From: DASRWI01 sp035654655
GTDB taxonomy: Bacteria; Bacteroidota; Ignavibacteria; Ignavibacteriales; Ignavibacteriaceae
DNA: 64,000 bases
Assembly (NCBI GenBank): GCA_035654655.1
Contig: DASRWI010000021.1
Coordinates: 62,001 to 126,000 of the forward strand
Direction: 5' to 3'
Each line of letters begins with the position of its first letter. The first letter of the stretch is position 1. Below, piece after piece: positions 54,701 through 61,308 of this stretch. The notes beneath the pieces are model-generated. The model made no database searches. It saw only the letters and a program-made list of their open reading frames with translations, and was not told the DNA's origin. Made by a program: the position numbers and the translations under genes.

Positions 54701-54992
54701 CCATAACCAAAATGCTTGGGTGCCTTCAACATTTAATCATGACCAACTTTATTTCCCTATTTATACCGGAAAGCATAATGGTCAATGGGATGTATGTTCT
54801 GATTGTCATACAAACCCAAATAATTTTAATATCTTCGAATGCATAAATTGTCATGAACATAACAGGACAAATACTGATGAGCATCATCAGGGTGTTAATA
54901 ATTATATTTATTTAAGTACGGCGTGTTATGATTGCCATCCAAATGGTAATTCTGATAAATCATTATTAAGAAGAAGAATTGACGAAAAATAA
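51771..54992 (+). CDS. Exported 43-heme c-type cytochrome with tandem 15-heme modules
   Basis: A 1073-residue protein with a signal peptide (LSFIILIVFFAVNLKAQ). Hand count gives 43 CxxCH motifs, one per 25 residues. Fourteen repeats of about 72 residues, three hemes each, carry T.FPLTGAH....CSSCH and NPNH..AG motifs. Residues 337-700 (hemes 14-28) and 701-1064 (hemes 29-43) are a tandem duplication offset by exactly 364 residues. There is no membrane helix or T9SS sorting domain. The length and heme density suit a molecular wire or a surface cytochrome. The ATG at 51771 lies inside the preceding gene. Confidence 0.93.
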   Translation: MRRLSFIILIVFFAVNLKAQSPHGENFDKDCSLCHQTDSWKVIPEKIEFEHNKETSFQLIGQHQSVQCRSCHTSLVFKQSSSECLSCHKDIHQNTVGRDCSRCHSPKSWSVNEINLIHQQTRFPLVGNHLNADCSSCHSNYAKLFFEPLDVNCFSCHKKDFLAAQHPNHQAAGFSTNCVDCHNINSATWSASNINHDFFPLVGGHNLPSCFSCHQQNTFQGLSKECYSCHKSDYEATKDPNHLAAGFSTDCSQCHNINNWDDADFDHNQTEFPLTGAHQTVDCKGCHITTYANTSKLCISCHQLNFNGTINPNHSQIGLSSICENCHTTSNWSPSTFNHSNTNYPLTGKHTQTECASCHKGATTGTLSDCYSCHKTNYDNSINPNHKAIGINTDCQTCHTTSGYIPSTFSHNNTTFPLTGKHIEANCQSCHNGITTGTNKDCYSCHQNNYNSALNHVAQNFPKNCEMCHNTTTWDETNFNHSNTNFPLTGAHINTNCSSCHITGYTGTSSACVSCHQVQYNLTANPNHSTLGLSTQCQDCHTTNPTWKPALFPVHNNYYILEGAHLQLNCSTCHNGSYNNTPNTCLGCHQQDYNNTTNPNHIAAGFPTDCKTCHSQSAWTPASFDHDARFFPIYSGKHQGQWQNCSDCHTTVNNFSVFSCVDCHEHNKLDTDGHHSGVNGYVYASQNCYACHPDGSTLGAFNHSLTTFPLTGAHININCTNCHQSGYVGTSKECKSCHLTNYNNAQNPNHLAAGIPKTCEDCHTSSGFVPSTFNHTTTGFELTGKHNEIQCSSCHSGTVLGLNNLCINCHQNNFNNAPNHVSQQYPTTCERCHSTSAWTPASFNHSSTNFPLTGAHININCSSCHITGYINTPSSCVSCHQEDYNASTNPNHSQLALPNQCLDCHTTNPNWTPATFSIHNNYYPLQGAHINVNCSNCHNGNYTSTPNTCIGCHLQDYNGTTNPNHLSAGFPTTCLECHNQNAWVPSTFNHDQLYFPIYTGKHNGQWDVCSDCHTNPNNFNIFECINCHEHNRTNTDEHHQGVNNYIYLSTACYDCHPNGNSDKSLLRRRIDEK

Positions 54993-54997
54993 ATTTT

Positions 54998-56587
54998 ATG
55001 ATTAAAAAAGCTGTATATGTATTAATAATTATACTTGCATCATCACCCTATATTTTTTCTCAAAATAAAGTAGAGAAAAGTGGAATTGTCAGCTTTGTGC
55101 CAGGTGATATTATATATGTCAATTTAAATGAAACTGAAGGGATTAAAGCAGGGGATACAATATTTACTGTCGATAAACATCCTATTGCCAAAGTAATCTC
55201 CATTGCAAGTAAATCAATATCGGGGACTTATATTTCCCCTGAACATACTTTAGATATTAATGATAAAATTTTAATCTATTTTGAAAAATCTATTAATGAA
55301 CAAATCACTGAGCAACCAACTAAAAAAATTATAAAAAATGATTTAACTGATTCTCCTCAGGAAAGAAAAACAAATATTAAATCAAAAGGGAATGATATTT
55401 ATGGAAGATTTTCCATTCAGTCCTATTCATCATTAAATAATTCAAACTTAATGAGTGACATTCAAAGATGGAGATATTCTTTTTCATTAAAGGCAGATAA
55501 TATTGTTGATAAATTAAGCTTCAGTAACTACATCATATTTTCATATAGAGCTGATGATTGGAGTGCTGTAAAAGATAACTTTGGAAGAGCATTAAAAGTT
55601 TATGATTTTTATTTAAATTATAAACCAGTAAGTGACTTACAATTTTGGTTGGGGAGAAATATAAATCGAAAAATTTCAAATATAGGTTCCATTGATGGGT
55701 TACAAGGAGAATATAATTTCTCGGAATTTTTTACAGGATTAATTGTAGGTTTTAGACCCAATTTTACCGATATGGGTTTTAACTCTAAACTTCTTCAGTA
55801 TGGAGGATATATAGGAAGAACTGATACTATTAACAATTCCATTATGGAAAATACTGCTGCTATCATTCAGCAAACTTATAATTCAAAAGTAGATAGGAGA
55901 TTTTTTTACTTCCAGCATAATAACAATATTATAAAAAATATTTTTGTATTTGCTTCAGTTGAAGCAGACCTTTATGAAAGAAATAAACAAGAAGAAAAAA
56001 CCACTTTCTCTTTAACAGGTACGTATCTAATGATAAGATATAATCCATTTAAAGATTTATCTTTTTCTGCATCATATGATGCAAGAAAAAATGTTATTTA
56101 TTATGAAACTTTCAAAAATTATTTGGATAGTTTATTTGAAAATGAAATTAGGCAAGGATTAAATTTTAACAGTAATTTGAGAATTTTTGATAATCTGTTT
56201 CTTAGCCTGAATTATGGTTACAGATATAAAAAGGGGGATATAAAACCTTCAAGAAATTATGGAGGAAGTTTTTCATATTCAAATATTCCTTATGTAGAAA
56301 GTTATGCAACCTTATCCTACAACAAAATTATAAGCAATTATTTGTCCGGAGATTTAATAGGTTTTAGAATCTCTAAAACTCTTGAGTTTATTGGCTCAGA
56401 ACTTGCTATATACTTGCGAAATACAAATTATAATTTCTTAAGAAGTAGTAGTGTTCAGAATTCCCTCGGTGCCGATTTTAACACAAAAATATCTAAAAAT
56501 TTTTATTTTAGTTTTGGTTACGAAGGTATATACGAAAAACAAGTGACTTCAGGGAAAATTATAATCAATCTTAATACAAGATTTTAA
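54998..56587 (+). CDS. Outer-membrane beta-barrel, candidate porin partner of the multiheme cytochromes
   Basis: A 529-residue exported protein with a signal peptide (YVLIIILASSPYIFSQ). Residues 28-100 form a small beta domain (SGIVSFVPGDIIYVNLNE, GIKAGDTIFTV) similar to the SH3-like C-domain of FlgT. A linker follows, and residues 135-529 are alternating amphipathic strands (WRYSFSLKADNIV, LQFWLGRNINRKIS) ending in the terminal Phe (INLNTRF) typical of outer-membrane barrels. It starts 5 bp after the 43-heme gene. The gene order recalls porin-cytochrome conduits, in which a barrel sheathes a multiheme protein; direct homology to MtrB was not seen. Confidence 0.8.
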   Translation: MIKKAVYVLIIILASSPYIFSQNKVEKSGIVSFVPGDIIYVNLNETEGIKAGDTIFTVDKHPIAKVISIASKSISGTYISPEHTLDINDKILIYFEKSINEQITEQPTKKIIKNDLTDSPQERKTNIKSKGNDIYGRFSIQSYSSLNNSNLMSDIQRWRYSFSLKADNIVDKLSFSNYIIFSYRADDWSAVKDNFGRALKVYDFYLNYKPVSDLQFWLGRNINRKISNIGSIDGLQGEYNFSEFFTGLIVGFRPNFTDMGFNSKLLQYGGYIGRTDTINNSIMENTAAIIQQTYNSKVDRRFFYFQHNNNIIKNIFVFASVEADLYERNKQEEKTTFSLTGTYLMIRYNPFKDLSFSASYDARKNVIYYETFKNYLDSLFENEIRQGLNFNSNLRIFDNLFLSLNYGYRYKKGDIKPSRNYGGSFSYSNIPYVESYATLSYNKIISNYLSGDLIGFRISKTLEFIGSELAIYLRNTNYNFLRSSSVQNSLGADFNTKISKNFYFSFGYEGIYEKQVTSGKIIINLNTRF

Positions 56588-56649
56588 ATATCTAACTAAA
56601 ATATATACAAAACGTTAAGATAAGTTAGTTAAAGAAGTTCATAAAATGA

Positions 56650-56680
56650 TTGACTTTAATCTATATATATTATACGTTTG
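56650..56680 (+). promoter_or_regulatory. Predicted Bacteroidota-type promoter (TTG -33, TACGTTTG -7)
   Basis: TTG at 56650-56652 and TACGTTTG at 56673-56680 are separated by 20 bp, fitting the TTG-N(19-21)-TAnnTTTG consensus. Predicted transcription would begin about 25 bp before the ATG at 56714, with AGGAGGT (56703-56709) in the leader. Confidence 0.6.
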
Positions 56681-56713
56681 TAGTGAATTATAAAAAATCA
56701 TTAGGAGGTCAGG

Positions 56714-57919
56714 ATGATTCGCAAAATTACGTCATTATTATTAATTGTGTTCTTGGTTTCTCATGTTTCTTTTGCTCAAAAATTCGAAGTTAAAAAAGAA
56801 GGTGGATATGCAAGAGTAGTAGCCTTAGGCTACAATCCTTATGTTGTTGATCCTGAATTTGTTAAATATAATGCAGCTTGGGGTTCAAAGTATGATAATT
56901 TAGTTTGGGGAGATATTGGTGGTTATGGCGACCAAGGTCAATTTTTAGCAGCAAACTTCAAGGTAACAAATAGTTTTACTCTTGGTGCTATGTTTGCTCG
57001 TAATGATTTAAACACACTTCCATTTTTTGCCATATCAGATCTTGATGTTTATGGCTTGGTAGGAAATGTACCAAATACAATTACATTAAATAATAATCTT
57101 GAATTATTTGGAACATTTGAACTTGGAAATATGAACTTGGGTATCGGTGTTTCTTATGCTTCTAATGGAAGAACAAATACACCTGCTACCGGTGGCGAAA
57201 CTACAATATCAGCTTCACAGTTAGGTGTCAATGTAGGTATTTTAGCTGAACTTACAAGAACTATGGCTCTAGATTTGGGTGTAAGTTTAATCATGCCAAA
57301 AGCTAGCAATGAACCACCTGCACCAACAACAACAACAGAAATTAGCCAAACTATTATTGCAGCTAATGGTAGATTGTTTTTAGGATTCTCTGATAAATTT
57401 AGAATGATTCCAACTGTTGGTTTTGCAATGGCTACTGGTTCTTTTGATGCCAATAATCGTTCAACAGATTTGACAGCTTTCAATAATCTATTCATTGGTG
57501 TTGGTTTTGAATACAAGACAGGTGATTTCTTATTTGTAGGTGGTCCTGGTTTTGGTCATAGCTCATCATCAGATCCTGAAGTTCAAAATGTTTCTCCTGA
57601 AATAGTTAATACTGTTTCTTCATTCCCAATCTGGAATTTGGGAGCTGAATGGAATGCTTTAGATTGGTTAATTGCAAGAATTGGCTGGACTGGTTCTACT
57701 CAAACAGTTACAAACCAATCACAAGCTACATTAACAACTGTTGATGAACAATCCTTTACTCAATATCAACCTTATGGTCTAAATTTAGGTGTTGGTTTAA
57801 GATTTGGAAAATTTGGTTTAGATGCTTCAGTTAATTCAGATGTTTTAAGAAATGGTTTAGCTAATATTGGCGGAAGTACTCCAACATTTGGTTACCTATC
57901 AATGAGTTATAGTTTCTAA
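56714..57919 (+). CDS. Outer-membrane beta-barrel protein of unknown function
   Basis: A 401-residue exported protein with a signal peptide (LLLIVFLVSHVSFAQ) followed by many amphipathic strands (FLAANFKVTNSFTLGAMFA, NLGIGVSYASNGR, GLNLGVGLRFGKFGLDAS) and the C-terminal Phe (YLSMSYSF) of outer-membrane proteins. It has its own promoter and a strong AGGAGGT, which suggests abundant expression. It may support the cytochrome locus or be an unrelated porin. Terminator directly downstream. Confidence 0.75.
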   Translation: MIRKITSLLLIVFLVSHVSFAQKFEVKKEGGYARVVALGYNPYVVDPEFVKYNAAWGSKYDNLVWGDIGGYGDQGQFLAANFKVTNSFTLGAMFARNDLNTLPFFAISDLDVYGLVGNVPNTITLNNNLELFGTFELGNMNLGIGVSYASNGRTNTPATGGETTISASQLGVNVGILAELTRTMALDLGVSLIMPKASNEPPAPTTTTEISQTIIAANGRLFLGFSDKFRMIPTVGFAMATGSFDANNRSTDLTAFNNLFIGVGFEYKTGDFLFVGGPGFGHSSSSDPEVQNVSPEIVNTVSSFPIWNLGAEWNALDWLIARIGWTGSTQTVTNQSQATLTTVDEQSFTQYQPYGLNLGVGLRFGKFGLDASVNSDVLRNGLANIGGSTPTFGYLSMSYSF

Positions 57920-57943
57920 TAAGAATATTTTAGATAAATTAGG

Positions 57944-57977
57944 AAGCCCTTCTAGAAATAGAAGGGCTTTTTTTTTG
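57944..57977 (+). terminator. Rho-independent terminator
   Basis: A 10-bp perfect stem AAGCCCTTCT / AGAAGGGCTT (57944-57953 with 57960-57969), loop AGAAAT, then eight T. Confidence 0.92.
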
Positions 57978-57978
57978 A

Positions 57979-58449
57979 TTAACTTTTTTGTGGAGTGTAA
58001 GTTTTAAGAAATGTCATATATTTTTCTTTGCTATATGATTTATTCTCTTCCAACTTACCGGTATCCTGTGAATGAATGAGCCTTCCTTTTTTATCTAAGA
58101 CAAACAAATGAGGATATCCAGGAACTTTAGGATATTTTGCTAAAAACTTTTCATTCTTATTTTCAGGACTATAATTTACTTTAACAACAATAAAATTATT
58201 TTTAATAAAATTATTTATTTCTTCATTACCTAATATGAATTCATCCATTCTATGACACCAAATGCACCATTCTCCGCCAACATCAAGTAAAATATTTTTA
58301 TTTTCTTTAGTAGCAATTTTAATTGATGCTTCTAAATCCTTTTGAGGATTTTTCTTGGGATCAAACTTTTCTCTTTCAGTTACCTGAGCAAAAGTTAAGC
58401 TCACAAATAAAAACGAAAAGAAAAATAGTATAACAAAATTTTTAAACAT
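57979..58449 (-). CDS. Exported thioredoxin-family protein
   Basis: A 156-residue periplasmic protein with a signal peptide (FVILFFFSFLFVSLTFAQ) and a thioredoxin fold carrying Cys62-IW-Cys65 in GGEWCIWCHRMDEF, then the cis-Pro region KVPGYPHLFVLD. The group includes periplasmic thiol reductases that keep apocytochrome cysteines reduced. A role in heme attachment to the nearby cytochromes is plausible but not shown. Convergent with the OM protein at 56714. The 271-bp gap 58450-58720 is AT-rich, and I see nothing else in it. Confidence 0.83.
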   Translation of the reverse strand: MFKNFVILFFFSFLFVSLTFAQVTEREKFDPKKNPQKDLEASIKIATKENKNILLDVGGEWCIWCHRMDEFILGNEEINNFIKNNFIVVKVNYSPENKNEKFLAKYPKVPGYPHLFVLDKKGRLIHSQDTGKLEENKSYSKEKYMTFLKTYTPQKS

Positions 58450-58720
58450 ATTACTCCTAATTTTTTGTTTTAAAATGAATAAAAATTATACTATTATCAA
58501 GTAAAAATATAATTTCCTTAATATTAAATTCGCTGGTACAGAAATTGTTCCATTAATATTGATTAAAAATCCATTACTGTATAAATAGACATGATTTACT
58601 AAAACTAAATAATTCTTGAAAACAACATAGTGTGATTTTGAAGAAAAATTTATAGTTTTAAATTTAGAAGTCTGATATTAAGTAAATATTACAAGAAATT
58701 ATTACAAATGAGGAGTAACA

Positions 58721-59230
58721 ATGGATTATGGATTAACAACTTATTCAAGGTTTGACACCATTAAAAAATGGTTGTTTAGTGTAATTTTAATTCCTATTTG
58801 TCTATATTTTTTATTGAATAGGGGTGAATATACACTTTTAGACAGTGCAGACCTTATTATTCATGAAGCCGGGCATTTCATTTTTATGGTATTTGGTACT
58901 TCCATCCATGTTTTTGGGGGAACTTTAATGCAAATATTACTACCAGCTTACATAGTCTACTTCTTTGCAGTTAATGATTTTAGAATAGGAGTACAGATAT
59001 TCTTATTCTGGTTAGGTCATAACTTCATTAATATCAGTGTTTATGCTGCAGATGCAAGAGCTCAGATCCTGCCATTGCTTGGAGGAGAGAAAGTTATTCA
59101 CGATTGGCACTATATGCTTACCGGTCTTAATTTATTACCATTTGCTGAAGAGGTTGGTTTATTCTTTTTTGGCTTAGCAATTATTACTTTTATTCTTACA
59201 TTAATAACACCGTTTTTTTATGATAATTAA
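58721..59230 (+). CDS. Small polytopic membrane protein with HEAGH motif (M50-like)
   Basis: A 169-residue protein with about four or five transmembrane helices. HEAGH (His48, Glu49, His52) lies at the start of a helix, as in M50 site-2 type proteases and their inactive relatives. A conserved second block (WLGHNFINISVYAADARAQ, and HDWHYMLTGL) may supply other metal ligands. It is smaller than typical site-2 proteases and has no PDZ domain. GAGGAG is 7 nt upstream of the ATG. Confidence 0.75.
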   Translation: MDYGLTTYSRFDTIKKWLFSVILIPICLYFLLNRGEYTLLDSADLIIHEAGHFIFMVFGTSIHVFGGTLMQILLPAYIVYFFAVNDFRIGVQIFLFWLGHNFINISVYAADARAQILPLLGGEKVIHDWHYMLTGLNLLPFAEEVGLFFFGLAIITFILTLITPFFYDN

Positions 59231-59238
59231 AAAGTAAT

Positions 59239-60024
59239 ATGATATTAAAAATATTTAGTTTAGTTCTATTTCTCACAACATTTATATATTCTCAAGAGGG
59301 GCTTCAAAAAACCTATTTTCCAAATGGAAAAGTTCAATCTGAAATAAATTACCTTAAAAATGTCAGAGAAGGCTCTGCAAAATTTTACTATGATAATGGC
59401 AATCTGAAAGAAGAATGTTATTATGTGAATGGTAAAATTGAAGGTAATATTAAGACTTACTATGAAAATGGTAAGCTTAAAGAAGCTGCAAGTTTATTAA
59501 ATGGTAAAAGAGAAGGTTTAGTTTCTTATTTCAATGCAGATGGAACTTTGAAAGAGGAAGTAAATTTTCATAATGGCTACAGGTATACTGAACCTGTGTA
59601 CAATGTGGAAGATGAATATGTAATATTAGATGATTCAACTAATGCAGGTACAGTTGAAGGAAGTACTGACGAAGAAAATAATCAAAGCTTGCCTCCTGAA
59701 GTAACAGTAAAAGTTACTGACCCCAATGAATATCTTACAGAAGTTGAAGTTCTCCCTACTCCGGCTGGAGGTCCTGAAAGTATTCAAAAAAGATTATACT
59801 ACCCTCAAAGAGCTAAGGAAGCCAATGTTCAAGGCATTATTCAAATAGTCGCTTACATAGATGAATTTGGTGATGTAAAGAAAATTGAACGAAAAAATAG
59901 TTTGGGCTATGGATTGGATGAAGCAGCTGAAACTGTTGTTTATTATACTAAATTCAAACCGGGGTTATTAAGAGGCAAACCTGTTAAAGTAAAAATGACC
60001 GTTCCTGTGGAATTTAAGTTATAA
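59239..60024 (+). CDS. MORN-repeat and TonB C-terminal domain protein
   Basis: A 261-residue exported protein with a signal peptide (IFSLVLFLTTFIYSQ), four MORN/YwqK-type repeats (residues 20-115: YFPNGKVQSEINY, YYDNGNLKEECYY, YYENGKLKEAASL, FNADGTLKEEVNF), a linker, and a TonB C-terminal domain (YYPQRAKEANVQGIIQIV, ...VKVKMTVPVEFKL). TonB contacts outer-membrane receptors, but here the usual inner-membrane anchor and Pro-rich spacer are replaced by MORN repeats. The 3' end overlaps pdxB by 11 bp on the opposite strand. Confidence 0.82.
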   Translation: MILKIFSLVLFLTTFIYSQEGLQKTYFPNGKVQSEINYLKNVREGSAKFYYDNGNLKEECYYVNGKIEGNIKTYYENGKLKEAASLLNGKREGLVSYFNADGTLKEEVNFHNGYRYTEPVYNVEDEYVILDDSTNAGTVEGSTDEENNQSLPPEVTVKVTDPNEYLTEVEVLPTPAGGPESIQKRLYYPQRAKEANVQGIIQIVAYIDEFGDVKKIERKNSLGYGLDEAAETVVYYTKFKPGLLRGKPVKVKMTVPVEFKL

Positions 60025-61147
60025 TGTTAAACCTGAAAGAAGATAATTTTTTCTTAATGACCTCATTATTAGTCTTCACTATGTAGTTATTAAATTCTCT
60101 TCTTTCAGGATAACTTTTTCTAAGCTCATCAAAAAATAAAACACTTTCAATTCTATCCATCTCACTTATTCTTAAAAGTTTTTCATAATCCTGATTTAAT
60201 GGAATTATTTTATTAAAAATAAAATCAAGATTTTCTTCAAGACTCTTCTTTTCATCATATGTAAAGTTATTATCATTTACAGGAGGTAAAATAATTTCCT
60301 TATCTTCAGCTGATTGCAAGAATTTTGAAAGCTCCTTATAAATCATTTTAGTACCATTGACTTTACCTTCCAAAGAATAACCAGCTATATGAGGAGTACC
60401 TAAAAAAACTTTATTAACTAATTCTTTATTTATTTCTGGTTCATTTTCCCAAACATCTAAGACAATATCTAACTTTTTATTTCCCAGATATATTAATAAA
60501 GATTCATTGTTGACAACCGGACCTCGTGATGAATTAATAAGAAGTGTATTCTCTTTAATTTTATTTAATTCTTTTTCACCAATTAAGTAGTAAGTAGGAT
60601 TGTTACCTGATGTTGTTAAAGGTACGTGCAAAGTAATAATATCAGAGGATAAAACTTCATCCAGAGATGAAAAACTAAAATCATATCCTTGTTCTGCTAA
60701 TGGAGGGTCTGAAACTTTTATATTCATTCCAAGTTGATTTGCAATCTTGTAAACTTTACTTCCGATGTTTCCAAATCCTACAATCCCCAAAGATAGTTCA
60801 TTTAATTTCAAATTATTTTTTACGCAGTATTTAATTATTGAAGCAAATACATATTCTGTAACAGAGTACGCATTACATCCCTTTGCATCAGCAAAATGAA
60901 TATTATTTTGTGAAAGATACTCTTTATCAATATGGTCAGAACCAATTGTAGCAGTTCCAACGAACTTTATATTATTCCCATCAAGTAAATTCTTATTTAC
61001 ATTAGTGACCGACCTGACAATTAATATATCAATATCTTCCAAAGCTTCTTTGTTGATGCTTCTTCCACTTGCAAGTTTTACCTTGCCAAAACTTGAAAAG
61101 GCATGGTAAGCAAAAGGAATGTTTTCATCTGCTAAAATTTTCAACAT
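60014..61147 (-). CDS. pdxB: 4-phosphoerythronate dehydrogenase
   Basis: A 377-residue D-isomer 2-hydroxyacid dehydrogenase. The opening MLKILADENIPFAYHAFSSFG, NAD motif GIVGFGNIGSKVY, catalytic Arg in INSSRGPVVN, Glu in VWENEP and His in GTPHIAGYSLEGK identify PdxB, and the C-terminal PdxB dimerisation region is present. It makes a precursor of pyridoxal phosphate. A generic phosphoglycerate dehydrogenase is less likely given the GTPHIAGYS.EGK block. Confidence 0.9.
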   Translation of the reverse strand: MLKILADENIPFAYHAFSSFGKVKLASGRSINKEALEDIDILIVRSVTNVNKNLLDGNNIKFVGTATIGSDHIDKEYLSQNNIHFADAKGCNAYSVTEYVFASIIKYCVKNNLKLNELSLGIVGFGNIGSKVYKIANQLGMNIKVSDPPLAEQGYDFSFSSLDEVLSSDIITLHVPLTTSGNNPTYYLIGEKELNKIKENTLLINSSRGPVVNNESLLIYLGNKKLDIVLDVWENEPEINKELVNKVFLGTPHIAGYSLEGKVNGTKMIYKELSKFLQSAEDKEIILPPVNDNNFTYDEKKSLEENLDFIFNKIIPLNQDYEKLLRISEMDRIESVLFFDELRKSYPERREFNNYIVKTNNEVIKKKLSSFRFNIIT

Positions 61148-61308
61148 AATAATGGATTATTTTTATATTTTAAATATATGGCATTTATTTATTTTTTAAC
61201 AATCCGTAAAAAATGATAAAACCCTCTTGATACTGAAACGTGTGTTTTAATTTCTATACAGGAACTCAAAATATCTCTATTTTACATTGTAAAACATTAA
61301 GGAAAAAC

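Noticed and set aside
52700..54950. CRISPR-like regular repetition
   Set aside because: The repetition is of protein-coding units with CxxCH motifs in one open frame and diverged third positions. There are no identical direct repeats with unique spacers.
61240..61308. Upstream extension of the nucleotide sugar dehydrogenase
   Set aside because: The extra residues do not fit the family. The ATG at 61309 has AAGGA at good distance and starts just before the Rossmann motif.
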